Shown: piece by piece, positions 15,617-24,310 of the stretch
How the letters are laid out: every line of letters begins with the position of its first letter
Position numbering within the stretch: position 1 is the first letter of the stretch
Source of the DNA: Flavobacteriales bacterium
GTDB taxonomy: Bacteria; Bacteroidota; Bacteroidia; Flavobacteriales_D; Crocinitomicaceae
Assembly (NCBI GenBank): GCA_947462255.1
Contig: CANHOA010000007.1
Span: 62,001 to 126,000 of the forward strand
DNA length: 64,000 bases
Direction: 5' to 3'
Program-made: the position numbers and the translations under genes
Notes under the pieces: generated by a model
The model's database searches: none
What the model was told of the DNA's origin: nothing
The model's input: the letters and a program-made list of their open reading frames with translations, nothing else

Positions 15617-17953
15617 ATGAAAAACTTCTTATTAATTATTTCAATTTTTACTCAATTTGCATTATTTGCTCAAGATTTTAATGTCAGAGGATATGTATAC
15701 GATCAGTCAAATGGAGATGCGGTTAGTTTTCAAAAAGTAAAATTACTTCGAAAAGATAGTACCATACTTGCTGGAGCAATTACTGATTTGAATGGCCTAT
15801 TTTCTATACCTAAATTAGCATTAGGAGAATATATCGTGAAGGTTGACAATCAAGCATACGAATTATTTACCACCAATATAAGCTTTAAGGAGGGGAAGAA
15901 AATTCTGGACTTAACAATTGAACTTAAAAAATTATCCACAACTAAAGCATTTGATGAAATCCGCATTACAGCAGAAAACAAAACAAAACGAACAGAAATA
16001 GAGATTTCAAAACTAAAATTAGATCAAAAAGGACTAGAAAGAATACCAAGTTATGGAGCTGAGAACGACATCGTTGGTGCATTCAGTGTAACCCCAGGTG
16101 TTATTACCACAGGCGATCAAGGAGGTCAGTTGTACGTGCGTGGAGGGACTCCGATTCAAAATAAAGTACTACTTGATGGGATGACCATCTACAACCCGTT
16201 CCACTCCATTGGGTTTTTCTCCATTTTCGAAACTGAACTCGTTAAAAATGTGGATATCTACACCGGTGGATTTGAATCAAAATACGGAGGAAGAATTTCT
16301 TCGGTAATGGACATTACCTATAGAGATGGTAACCGAAAAGAATTTGGAGGAAAGCTTTCCACCTCTCCATTTTTAGCCAAACTAGTTTTAGAAGGACCGA
16401 TTGGTAAAATAAAAAATGATAAACCCGCCAATGGCTCATACATTTTTTCAGCAAAACACTCACTTCTTGACTATACCTCAAAATCACTTTACCCTAACAT
16501 CAACGATGGCAACGGTTTACCGTTTAATTTTACCGATTTATATGGTAAGATTACCTTCACTGGTGATGGAGGATCAAAAGTTAGCGTATTTGGCTTCCAC
16601 AATCAAGATAGCGTAAATTATTCCGTTGCCGATCTAAATTGGGAAGCATCTGGTGGCGGACTTAACTTCCTAATGATACCAAGTGGGTCCCCAGTATTCA
16701 TTCGTGGGCATGTAAATGGCAGTAATTTTCAAACGACTTTTTCTGAATCTGCTACAGAACCACGCTTTTCGAAAATTGGTGGCTTCGACCTTGGCTTTGA
16801 TTTTAGTTACTTTTTAAAGAACGAAAGCGAAATGAATTATGGATTTAATATTAATGGATTCAATACGCAATTCGTTACCTACAACGAGGTTCAACGTAAA
16901 ATTGAAGCAACCAATTTCACCACCGAAATAGGTGGTTATTTTAATTACCGATACGTTGGATTAAGGTGGGTATTTCAAGGAGGATTTAGGGTTCAAGCCT
17001 ACACATCCCTGAATACAATTTCTCCCGAACCAAGGTTGGGATTGAAATTTAATGCCACCGAAAACCTACGATTTAAGTTTTCAGGTGGTCGATATTCTCA
17101 AAACTTCACCTCAGCGTCATCAGATAAAGATGTCGTAAACTTATTCAATGGCCTACTCTCTGCCCCTACTAATGTACAAGATGTTTTTACAAATGAGTTT
17201 CAACAAGAAAAAACGGTACAAAATGGACTGCAATATGCGACCCACGCCATTGCAGGAGTGGAATATGACTTGGGAAACAATGTAAGTATCAATGTAGAAG
17301 GATACTACAAATACTTTTCCCAACTAAGCAATATTAATCCTAATAAACTCTACGAGGATATTTCGACCTTTAATCAAATTGCTGATGTATTTAAAAAAGA
17401 CTTTATCATTGAATCAGGCCAATCTTATGGGGTAGATTTTTTAATCAAATATACCAAAGACCGCCTGTTTTTGTGGGGCGTATACTCACTAGGAAAATCA
17501 ACTCGCTGGGATGGCTTTACCGAATACTTCCCTGTCTTTGATCGACGCCACAATGTGAATTTAGTAGGTTCGTATTCTTTTGGCAAAAAGAAAGATATTG
17601 AGCTAAATATGCGATGGAATCTTGGTTCTGGCCTACCATTTACGCCAACGGCAGGATACTATCAAGCAGAAAACTTTTCCGGTGGTGTTACTAGCAACTA
17701 CGTAACCAATAATCCTTCTAGTATTTCAACCATTCTAGGTGGGTTTAATAGCCAACGATTGCCATACTATCATCGCTTAGACATTACCATAAAAAAACAC
17801 ATTGTTTTTAAAAATAAGAATGTGCTAGAACTTATTGGTAGTGTTACCAACGTTTACAACCGAAAAAATATATTTTACGTAAATCGAATAAGCTCAAAAG
17901 AAATTTATCAATTTCCATTACTACCAAGTTTTGGAGTAAGCTTTAAATTTTAA
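15617..17953 (+). CDS. TonB-dependent outer membrane receptor
   Basis: Outer-membrane protein of 778 residues. A signal peptide (about 1-19, ending ALFAQ) is followed by a carboxypeptidase-regulatory-like beta domain (about 22-105, FNVRGYVYDQSNGDAVSFQ), a plug domain (about 130-230, with GGQLYVRGGTPIQNKVLLDGM) and a long beta-barrel ending in an aromatic residue (FGVSFKF), as needed for outer-membrane assembly. Such receptors import iron complexes, vitamins or oligosaccharides with energy from TonB-ExbBD. No SusD-like lipoprotein or regulator is adjacent, so the substrate is unknown. It has its own -7 box and is followed after 2 bp by a DUF1015 gene. Confidence 0.92.
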   Translation: MKNFLLIISIFTQFALFAQDFNVRGYVYDQSNGDAVSFQKVKLLRKDSTILAGAITDLNGLFSIPKLALGEYIVKVDNQAYELFTTNISFKEGKKILDLTIELKKLSTTKAFDEIRITAENKTKRTEIEISKLKLDQKGLERIPSYGAENDIVGAFSVTPGVITTGDQGGQLYVRGGTPIQNKVLLDGMTIYNPFHSIGFFSIFETELVKNVDIYTGGFESKYGGRISSVMDITYRDGNRKEFGGKLSTSPFLAKLVLEGPIGKIKNDKPANGSYIFSAKHSLLDYTSKSLYPNINDGNGLPFNFTDLYGKITFTGDGGSKVSVFGFHNQDSVNYSVADLNWEASGGGLNFLMIPSGSPVFIRGHVNGSNFQTTFSESATEPRFSKIGGFDLGFDFSYFLKNESEMNYGFNINGFNTQFVTYNEVQRKIEATNFTTEIGGYFNYRYVGLRWVFQGGFRVQAYTSLNTISPEPRLGLKFNATENLRFKFSGGRYSQNFTSASSDKDVVNLFNGLLSAPTNVQDVFTNEFQQEKTVQNGLQYATHAIAGVEYDLGNNVSINVEGYYKYFSQLSNINPNKLYEDISTFNQIADVFKKDFIIESGQSYGVDFLIKYTKDRLFLWGVYSLGKSTRWDGFTEYFPVFDRRHNVNLVGSYSFGKKKDIELNMRWNLGSGLPFTPTAGYYQAENFSGGVTSNYVTNNPSSISTILGGFNSQRLPYYHRLDITIKKHIVFKNKNVLELIGSVTNVYNRKNIFYVNRISSKEIYQFPLLPSFGVSFKF

Positions 17954-17955
17954 AT

Positions 17956-19188
17956 ATGGCATTGATTCGTCCTTTTAGAGCCATTCGACCTCAACGGGAT
18001 AAAGTGCACTTGGTGGCAACAAGGCCCTATTATTCCTATAAAAAAAATGTGTTGAAGGCAAAAATGGAGGATAACCCCTATACCTTCTTACACATCATTA
18101 ATCCTGAATTTAATCAAAAGGTTAGCACTAAACCCAATTCAAAAGAGCGCTTTAAATTGGTAAAAAGTCGCTTTGATTCCTTTTTAGAAAGTGGGGTGTT
18201 GATGAAAGAAAAACAGCCCACACTTTACCTCTATCGACAACATAAAGATAAGCATATATTTACAGGAGTGATAGGTGGTGCAAGCGTTGCAGAATATCAA
18301 AATGGATTAATCAAAAAACATGAAGCAACGTTAACATCGAGAGAAGAAATGTTCACAAGCTACTTGGAAGAAGTGGGATTTAATGCGGAACCCGTATTAC
18401 TAACTTACGAAGGAAATGATACGATAAACTCAATCATTAATGCAAGTACACAAGAGCGACCGGAGTATGAATTTACAACAACCGATCACATCAAGCACGA
18501 GGTTTGGGTGCTAAGTCAAGAACACTCAACGCAACTTCAAAATGCCTTTGAGCGCATTCCTTGCACATATATAGCCGATGGTCACCACCGTTGCGCTTCC
18601 TCCGCTAGCTTAGCCAAAAACCGACTTAATAATGGCCAAGCTGTATTAGGGGCGGAAAATTTTCTAGCGTATTTCGTTGAAGAAAATAACCTTTCCATCT
18701 TAGCCTTCAATCGATTAATACGTTCCTTAGCTGGGTATTCAAAAGCAACATTTTTACATGCGCTGGCAGCATTAGGCAACGTTGAATTATTGAGCGAAGC
18801 CAGAACGCCATTGCAGGAACACGAGATTTGTATTTACATAGAGAATGAATGGTATAGTTTACGTTTAGTTGATTACCTCATCGAAGAAGATCATGCTGTA
18901 AATTCACTAGATAGCCAAATGCTAACCGAATTTATTCTTAAACCATTGCTTGGAATCGAAGACCTAAAAACGAGTGACCAAGTTGAATTCGTGCCAGGGA
19001 ATCAAGATTTATCCGTGATTTCTTCAAGCGTAGATAGTGGGAAATATGCCATTGGTTTTGTTCTCTACCCTTTGAGTATCGAACAAGTTAAGAAAGTGGC
19101 AGATCAACAAATGAATATGCCACCAAAAACAACCTATGTAGAGCCAAAATTACGGAGTGGCTTAACTAACTACGACATCAACGAATGA
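17956..19188 (+). CDS. DUF1015 family protein
   Basis: Cytoplasmic protein of 410 residues that matches DUF1015, a widespread bacterial family without an established function. Recognisable segments are the opening IRPFRAIRP, the downstream NPYTFLHIINPE and the central YIADGHHRCASSASL, the best-conserved family motif, which looks like an active or metal site (Asp-Gly-His-His-Arg). Full length. It begins 2 bp after the TonB receptor stop and overlaps the following YggS gene by 4 bp (ATGA). Family members are sometimes found beside serine-biosynthesis genes elsewhere, but nothing here supports a specific pathway. Confidence 0.88.
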   Translation: MALIRPFRAIRPQRDKVHLVATRPYYSYKKNVLKAKMEDNPYTFLHIINPEFNQKVSTKPNSKERFKLVKSRFDSFLESGVLMKEKQPTLYLYRQHKDKHIFTGVIGGASVAEYQNGLIKKHEATLTSREEMFTSYLEEVGFNAEPVLLTYEGNDTINSIINASTQERPEYEFTTTDHIKHEVWVLSQEHSTQLQNAFERIPCTYIADGHHRCASSASLAKNRLNNGQAVLGAENFLAYFVEENNLSILAFNRLIRSLAGYSKATFLHALAALGNVELLSEARTPLQEHEICIYIENEWYSLRLVDYLIEEDHAVNSLDSQMLTEFILKPLLGIEDLKTSDQVEFVPGNQDLSVISSSVDSGKYAIGFVLYPLSIEQVKKVADQQMNMPPKTTYVEPKLRSGLTNYDINE

Positions 19189-19844
19189 TTGAGCAGCAAA
19201 TCAAACAAATTAATAGGGAAATACCACCCCATGTTCAGTTAATTGCGGTCTCCAAAACCAAAACCAATAACGCGATTCTATCTGCATACAGTATGGGTCA
19301 ACGTCATTTTGGGGAAAATAAAGTACAAGAACTTTGTGACAAATGGGAAAGCTTGCCAAAAGACATCCATTGGCATATTATTGGGCATCTACAAACCAAT
19401 AAAGTAAAATACATCGCCCCTTTTATTCACTTAATCCATGCTGTTGACAGCATAAAATTATTAATCGAGATTGATAAACAAGCGAAAAAGCACGATCGAA
19501 ACATCTCCTGTTTACTACAATTTCACATAGCAAAAGAAGATACAAAATTTGGCTTAAGTTATTCGGAGGCATCGGAAATTTTAGAATCTTCTGCTTATTC
19601 ATCGCTTGAAAACATCACTATTATTGGAGTAATGGGCATGGCCTCTTTTGTGGAAGACGAAGATCAAATCGTTACAGAATTCAACGAACTCGCAGATATT
19701 TTCAAGAAATTGAAAGAAACCTTTTTTAAAAACAATGATTCCTTTAAAGAAATCTCCATGGGAATGAGTGGCGATTATCCCTTAGCAATCGAAGCTGGTA
19801 GTACCATGATTCGAGTTGGCAGCACTATATTTGGAAGTCGGTAG
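19185..19844 (+). CDS. YggS-family PLP homeostasis protein
   Basis: Single-domain PLP-binding protein of 219 residues (PLPBP/YggS family) that buffers free pyridoxal phosphate rather than acting as an enzyme. The PLP lysine is in LIAVSKTKTNNA near residue 24; HFGENKVQEL, WHIIGHLQTNKVK, MGMSGDYPLAIEAGST and RVGSTIFGSR are diagnostic. The start overlaps the DUF1015 stop. Nearby on the opposite strand lies pdxH, the enzyme that makes PLP, so two parts of vitamin B6 metabolism lie within 2 kb, although on separate messages. Confidence 0.95.
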   Translation: MIEQQIKQINREIPPHVQLIAVSKTKTNNAILSAYSMGQRHFGENKVQELCDKWESLPKDIHWHIIGHLQTNKVKYIAPFIHLIHAVDSIKLLIEIDKQAKKHDRNISCLLQFHIAKEDTKFGLSYSEASEILESSAYSSLENITIIGVMGMASFVEDEDQIVTEFNELADIFKKLKETFFKNNDSFKEISMGMSGDYPLAIEAGSTMIRVGSTIFGSR

Positions 19845-19858
19845 CGCTTCGCTATTTT
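19842..19858 (+). terminator. Weak hairpin between convergent yggS and M16 peptidase genes
   Basis: Five-bp stem TAGCG / CGCTA with a CTT loop followed by only four T residues, overlapping both stop codons. Too short to be sure. Confidence 0.3.
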
Positions 19859-21099
19859 GCGGCTTTTTTACAATCAAAAACCAATTCGGAAATTAAATGT
19901 GGTGAAAAGTATGTGTTGGCAATCGTTAATAATTCTTGTGAAGTAATTCGATCAATTCCTGCATGGATATCCTTAATGGTGTCTATTTGATTGAAAGCCA
20001 ATAGACTTTTACCAAGTCCCAACATTAAGCCTAAATTACTGTCCATACCTAAAGCAAGATGTCCTTTTAATTGCTCTTTCGCTCGGTGCAATTGTACCGT
20101 AGATAATCCTGTATCACACAAGCGGTGTATTTCTTTTTTAGCCAATGAAAGTGCCTTATCCATGTTTTTAGGATCCGTTGCCAAATAAACACCCCAAAAA
20201 CCAGTATCTGAAAAAGAAGTATAACTGGCATCAACTGCGTAAGCTAATCCATGTTTTTCACGAATAGACAAGGTAAGTCTAGAGTTTAATGCTGGTCCAC
20301 CAAGCACATTAATCAATAAACCCATGCCGCGACGATCATTATGAAGATAACTTGGCGCAATACCACCAATAACAGCGTGGGATTGATTATTAGCCTCTTT
20401 AGTACGAATTGAAAAAGGTTGATAATTCGTAATAGTGGAATATATTGGCCGTGAAGAAGTAGTAGGAACATGTGCCAATGCCTTTTCCAATAGCGCCAAC
20501 AACTTCAATTTTGGGTAATTTCCTACATAAGAAACAACCAGGTTATCTGCCGTAAAATACATCTTAACATACGCAACTAAATCATCACGCGTAAATCCTT
20601 TAACACTTTTCTTTGTCCCTAATATATTATTTCCCAAGGAATGATCCTTAAACAAATGTGCTTCAAAATCATCAAAAATTTTATCGCTAGGACTATCCAA
20701 ATAAGAATTTAACTCATCGAGGATAACCTCTTTCTCTTTATTCAACTCAAGTTCAGGAAAAGAAGATCGCAATGAAATATCAGCCAAGAGATCAATTGCT
20801 CGAGCCGTATATTTCTTTGTGAATGAAGCGTGTAGGCAAATCTCCTCTTTCGCCGTAAAAGCGTTTAGTTCGCCCCCTACATCATCCAAACGAGACAGAA
20901 CTTGTATCGCTTTACGTTTTTCCGTTCCCTTAAATACACAATGCTCCAAAAAATGCGCTAAACCCACTTCTTTTGCTTGCTCAAATTTAGATCCTGCCAA
21001 AAACGTAAAGCCTAGATGCGAAACCTCACTCGCTTTGTACAGATATACAATGCGAACACCATTTGATAAGGTGAAACATAAGGGTTCAATTTCTTTCAT
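19852..21099 (-). CDS. M16 family zinc metallopeptidase
   Basis: Insulinase/pitrilysin-family peptidase of 415 residues from the ATG at 21099-21097. The inverted zinc motif HFLEHCVFKG supplies the two His ligands and the catalytic Glu, with the third ligand expected in the downstream KEKEVILDELN. A second, non-catalytic M16 domain follows from about residue 165. Size matches single-chain members related to mitochondrial processing peptidase. An in-frame upstream ATG (21126) would add nine residues inside pdxH, but the internal start gives a TGATG junction with the pdxH stop and the normal opening CFTLSNGVRIVY, so I prefer it. No signal peptide is seen. Confidence 0.9.
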   Translation of the reverse strand: MKEIEPLCFTLSNGVRIVYLYKASEVSHLGFTFLAGSKFEQAKEVGLAHFLEHCVFKGTEKRKAIQVLSRLDDVGGELNAFTAKEEICLHASFTKKYTARAIDLLADISLRSSFPELELNKEKEVILDELNSYLDSPSDKIFDDFEAHLFKDHSLGNNILGTKKSVKGFTRDDLVAYVKMYFTADNLVVSYVGNYPKLKLLALLEKALAHVPTTSSRPIYSTITNYQPFSIRTKEANNQSHAVIGGIAPSYLHNDRRGMGLLINVLGGPALNSRLTLSIREKHGLAYAVDASYTSFSDTGFWGVYLATDPKNMDKALSLAKKEIHRLCDTGLSTVQLHRAKEQLKGHLALGMDSNLGLMLGLGKSLLAFNQIDTIKDIHAGIDRITSQELLTIANTYFSPHLISELVFDCKKAAK

Positions 21100-21743
21100 C
21101 AAGGATTCTTTCGATGTATTTTCCAAGTCCCCTCAAAAGATGTAAACACAATACGATCGTGTAAACGTGATGGGCGTCCTTGCCAAAATTCAATACATTG
21201 AGGCATAAGAGCGTAGCCACCCCAATGTGCGGGACGTGGAACGACATCCCCAAACTTATCCGAATAAAAAGCCATTCGATTATGAATTTCAGACGAATCA
21301 ACTAATTCATCTGATTGATGAGAAGCCCAAGCACCCAATTTGCTTTGTAGAGGTCGAGATTCAAAGTAAGTATCACTTATGGCTTCAGGGAGTTTTACAA
21401 CCTCGCCTTCTATTCGAACTTGACGTTCATTTTTAGGCCAGAAAAAAAGCATCGATGCTTTTGGATTAATCGCTAATTCTTTTCCTTTTTGACTACTATA
21501 ATTGGTATAAAACACAAAGCTATTATCCACCATCTCTTTCAAATAAACAATGCGTGCACTTGGTTGTAAATCAACACTGACCGTTGAAATAACACATGCA
21601 TTTGCTTCCAATTCACCCGAGGCGATTGCTTCATCGAACCAACGACCAAAGAGCAAATAAGGGTTCTTTTCTTGGTTACTATCTAAGCTTCCCTTAGAAA
21701 AATCTTGGTGATTATTTTTAAGATCTTCTAAATTATCACTCAT
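21099..21743 (-). CDS. pdxH: Pyridoxamine 5'-phosphate oxidase
   Basis: FMN-dependent oxidase of 214 residues that converts pyridoxine or pyridoxamine 5'-phosphate to PLP, the last step of vitamin B6 synthesis and salvage. Family marks are ARIVYLKEMVDNSFVFYTN (FMN and substrate region), SQKGKELAINPKASMLFFW, RPLQSKLGAWAS and the C-terminal EFWQGRPSRLHDR that binds the substrate phosphate. Length is normal. It overlaps the DUF4494 gene upstream by 8 bp and its stop codon shares a base with the M16 peptidase start. Confidence 0.96.
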   Translation of the reverse strand: MSDNLEDLKNNHQDFSKGSLDSNQEKNPYLLFGRWFDEAIASGELEANACVISTVSVDLQPSARIVYLKEMVDNSFVFYTNYSSQKGKELAINPKASMLFFWPKNERQVRIEGEVVKLPEAISDTYFESRPLQSKLGAWASHQSDELVDSSEIHNRMAFYSDKFGDVVPRPAHWGGYALMPQCIEFWQGRPSRLHDRIVFTSFEGTWKIHRKNP

Positions 21744-22344
21744 TTTCGTCGTCTAATTCATCGACCAAATCACTTTCAGATTCTTCTTCATCAGAGCCTG
21801 ATGCACTAAAAATAACCCCTTTATTTTGAGTAAGATTCTCGGATTCGAAAACGTCATTAGCTGGACTGATTTCATCAATTATTTCGGAAATAACGTTATT
21901 TATTGGAGCAACATCATCGGCATTGTAAGGGAAAATCTCAACGATTGGCGATTCAGCAACAATGGTAATCTTAAAATCAATCATCAATGTCGATAAACTT
22001 TCCTGAACCCTAGTAAAGGCATCTTTCACATTTGTCGCTGTAACTAAATAATTTTGTGATATTGTTTTTTTCTTATCACCTTCATCATCTATTTTATCAT
22101 AGGTAACCTTACATTTATACCATGTTTCGGAATCATCGTAAGCAAAAATATCGTGCACATCAGTTCGCGCTATTCCAACTACCGTAAATTCTCCCCGAAT
22201 TAATGCTCCAAGCTCTTCATAAATTCTTGCTTCAGCATCGGTAAATGTCATGGCTGCTAACATATATGGCTCAGACACACGCTTAAAAGTGCCATTTTCT
22301 AATTGTTTTGTGTACTTAACCTTAACGGTAAACCAATTGTTCAT
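21736..22344 (-). CDS. DUF4494 family protein with internal duplication
   Basis: Bacteroidota-restricted protein of 202 residues that I assign to DUF4494 from its opening (WFTVKVKYTKQLENG, EPYMLAAMTFTDAEARI). The two halves are homologous: residues about 4-70 (WFTVKVKY ... HDIFAYD) repeat at about 74-140 (WYKCKVTY ... VEIFPYN), with matching Leu/Ala-rich helices and the same closing FxY. The last 60 residues are strongly acidic and probably disordered (GSDEEESESDLVDELDDENE). No catalytic residues are apparent and the function is unknown. It heads the message that continues into pdxH and the M16 peptidase. Confidence 0.88.
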   Translation of the reverse strand: MNNWFTVKVKYTKQLENGTFKRVSEPYMLAAMTFTDAEARIYEELGALIRGEFTVVGIARTDVHDIFAYDDSETWYKCKVTYDKIDDEGDKKKTISQNYLVTATNVKDAFTRVQESLSTLMIDFKITIVAESPIVEIFPYNADDVAPINNVISEIIDEISPANDVFESENLTQNKGVIFSASGSDEEESESDLVDELDDENE

Positions 22345-22364
22345 AATGAAATAATTTTAGTCAA

Positions 22365-22393
22365 CAAAGATACGCTACAAAGCAGGAATTCAA
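22365..22393 (-). promoter_or_regulatory. Promoter of the DUF4494-pdxH-M16 operon
   Basis: On the minus strand, TTG (22393-22391), an 18-bp spacer and TATCTTTG (22372-22365), an exact TAnnTTTG match. It ends 20 bp before the ATG at 22344. Confidence 0.7.
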
Positions 22394-22436
22394 TCAATTG
22401 TTGAAAACAAATTTACAGAAGAAAACAAGGAATGAA

Positions 22437-22913
22437 TTAGTCGATACGACCGAAGCCAAATGGCAATAATTGAATAACCGAATCCAAAACCATTGTGCGA
22501 CCGTCTTGATTAACAAGAATAACACGAATAGGTTGTTTTTGTCGATTTTCAGATTCCAACATCACTTGCCTGCAACCTCCACAGGGAGAAAGAAGCTGTG
22601 AGGCTGGCATTAATTCACCTTTTGCAACGATGCATAGGGTTAGCACTTTTTTATTGGGGAAATTAGCGCCTGCATAAAATAAAGCTACTCGTTCAGCACA
22701 AATACCAGAAGGGAAAGCCGCATTTTCTTGATTATTTCCAAGAATAAATGAACCATCATCCATTAAAGCGCAAGCGCCAACCTTGAACTCGCTATATGGC
22801 GCGTAAGCATTTTCCATAGCTTCATAGGCTTTATCAACTAGGCGTTGTTCCTGCTCAGGAAGATCCGTCCAATTTGAGAAAAGTTGGTAGTTGAATGTAA
22901 AGCTTTCTTTCAT
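22437..22913 (-). CDS. cdd: Cytidine deaminase
   Basis: Zinc-dependent pyrimidine salvage enzyme of 158 residues that deaminates cytidine and deoxycytidine to uridine forms. The zinc site is complete: AFPSGICAERVA supplies one Cys and the catalytic Glu, and SPCGGCRQVM supplies the other two Cys ligands. APYSEFKVGACAL, the substrate-binding opening, is also present. It is somewhat longer than tetrameric forms because of an N-terminal extension (ESFTFNYQLFSNWTDLP), as seen in Bacteroidota relatives. It stands between two genes on the same strand but with gaps of 92 and 65 bp, so it is probably its own unit. Confidence 0.95.
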   Translation of the reverse strand: MKESFTFNYQLFSNWTDLPEQEQRLVDKAYEAMENAYAPYSEFKVGACALMDDGSFILGNNQENAAFPSGICAERVALFYAGANFPNKKVLTLCIVAKGELMPASQLLSPCGGCRQVMLESENRQKQPIRVILVNQDGRTMVLDSVIQLLPFGFGRID

Positions 22914-22978
22914 TATGGTATTATTTAGGCTATAGGGTACGCAAGAAGTAGTGCATAGTTTCGTACGAAGCCGTTTAT

Positions 22979-23545
22979 CTATGAAATTCTCATTTCAACG
23001 ATTGACCTCACCTTATCAATAAATTGGCTTGGATGAAATGCTCGCCACTCAAGATCGTCTAATTGCCCCCCCATTGCAAAATACTGATCAATATGAATTC
23101 GCTTAAATTCATCAGTAACATGCTCGTGAAAATTTACCATGGCAATCCAACCATCCTCCACATCTTCAAACCACTCTTCATAATAACAATCATCCGAATA
23201 ATGAAAATTCAATACATTTTCACCAATAAGAATAAACGTTGTAATCCCATATTTGATTAAGACATCCACCACCTCGCGTTTCAGCACCATAATATCATTT
23301 TCAATAGCATCATTCCATTCGCCAATCAATTCAATTACTGCCGACGATTTATCATAATCTACATAAAGTATCTTCAAGAACAAGGTTTCCGAACCCATGT
23401 TATCCCATTGAGGATGAATGTAAAAATTATAAATTTTATTCGAATACTGTAGCTCGCTATAATCACAATTAAAAAAAGGTGATATCGGATCATCAGAAGC
23501 GATGTAATACCCTCGCCAATTATAAAAAGGTTCAATATAATGCAT
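22979..23545 (-). CDS. Conserved-looking protein of unknown function
   Basis: Soluble protein of 188 residues beginning MHYIEPFYNWRGYYIASDD. I do not recognise the family. It is rich in aromatic and acidic residues (YSDDCYYEEWFEDVEDGW), has no signal peptide, no membrane segment and no known catalytic motif. The sequence IKYGITTFILIGENVLNFHY suggests an alpha/beta core. Codon use looks like that of neighbouring genes, so it is unlikely to be spurious. Its -7 box lies only 4 bp before the ATG. Function unassigned. Confidence 0.75.
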   Translation of the reverse strand: MHYIEPFYNWRGYYIASDDPISPFFNCDYSELQYSNKIYNFYIHPQWDNMGSETLFLKILYVDYDKSSAVIELIGEWNDAIENDIMVLKREVVDVLIKYGITTFILIGENVLNFHYSDDCYYEEWFEDVEDGWIAMVNFHEHVTDEFKRIHIDQYFAMGGQLDDLEWRAFHPSQFIDKVRSIVEMRIS

Positions 23546-23549
23546 GGAC

Positions 23550-23557
23550 CAAAATTA
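23550..23557 (-). promoter_or_regulatory. -7 box TAATTTTG directly before the 22979-23545 gene
   Basis: Exact TAnnTTTG match on the minus strand, ending 4 bp before the ATG at 23545, the same geometry as at lpxD. No TTG at -33 spacing. Confidence 0.5.
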
Positions 23558-23639
23558 GTCTTAGAAATTGAAAACACATAATAAATTCAAAATAGTAGTA
23601 AATTCGCGCCTCAATAATATCAAAAGTTAGAAGCAATAA

Positions 23640-24308
23640 GTGGGAAAAGATAAGCTGCGCAGATTTGAAGCCATTAAATCATTTGAGAATGTTCATGAAC
23701 ACTCACTTGATCATTTATCCGAGATTAAAGGGCATTGGAACGAACGTGTATTTAAAAATTCAGGCAAACTAATTCTTGAACTAGGTTGCGGAAAAGGGGA
23801 ATACAGTGTTGGACTCGGAGAACTATATCCAGAGAACAATTACGTTGGCGTAGACTTAAAAGGAAATAGAATTTATATTGGAGCGAAAATAGCCCTAGAA
23901 AAAGAACTTAAAAACGTTGCTTTCTTGCGCACTAGAATTGATTTTATAGACGACTACTTTGGCGAGAATGAAGTGGATGAAATTTGGTTAACCTTTTCCG
24001 ATCCGCAACCAAACAAACCTCGAAAAAGACTGACCTCTACCCTATTTATTAATCGTTACCGGAAATTTTTGAAGCCTGCTGGCTTAGTTCATCTAAAAAC
24101 GGACAGTGAACTCTTATATGAATCGACCTTAGAAGAGATAACAAGTAATAATTATTGCTTAATTGACAATAAACCAGATTTATACGCTGCCTTAGCCACC
24201 AGCGAAAATAGAGACGAGCAAGCCATTTTTTCGATAAAAACACATTATGAAAACGCATTTGTAAAGCGTGGTCATACCATAAAGTATTGCTGTTTTACCA
24301 TCAATTAA
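23640..24308 (+). CDS. trmB: tRNA (guanosine(46)-N7)-methyltransferase
   Basis: SAM-dependent methyltransferase of 222 residues that makes m7G46 in the variable loop of tRNA. The SAM-binding motif ILELGCGKGEYSVGL and the TrmB signature WLTFSDPQPNKPRKRL are clear, as is LKTDSELLYE near the C-terminus. The start is a GTG (GKDKLRRFEAIKSF), the normal family N-terminus; no suitable ATG exists. A near-consensus -7 box TAAATTCG (23599-23606) lies 33 bp upstream. A hydrolase gene begins 2 bp after the stop. Confidence 0.96.
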   Translation: MGKDKLRRFEAIKSFENVHEHSLDHLSEIKGHWNERVFKNSGKLILELGCGKGEYSVGLGELYPENNYVGVDLKGNRIYIGAKIALEKELKNVAFLRTRIDFIDDYFGENEVDEIWLTFSDPQPNKPRKRLTSTLFINRYRKFLKPAGLVHLKTDSELLYESTLEEITSNNYCLIDNKPDLYAALATSENRDEQAIFSIKTHYENAFVKRGHTIKYCCFTIN

Positions 24309-24310
24309 AT

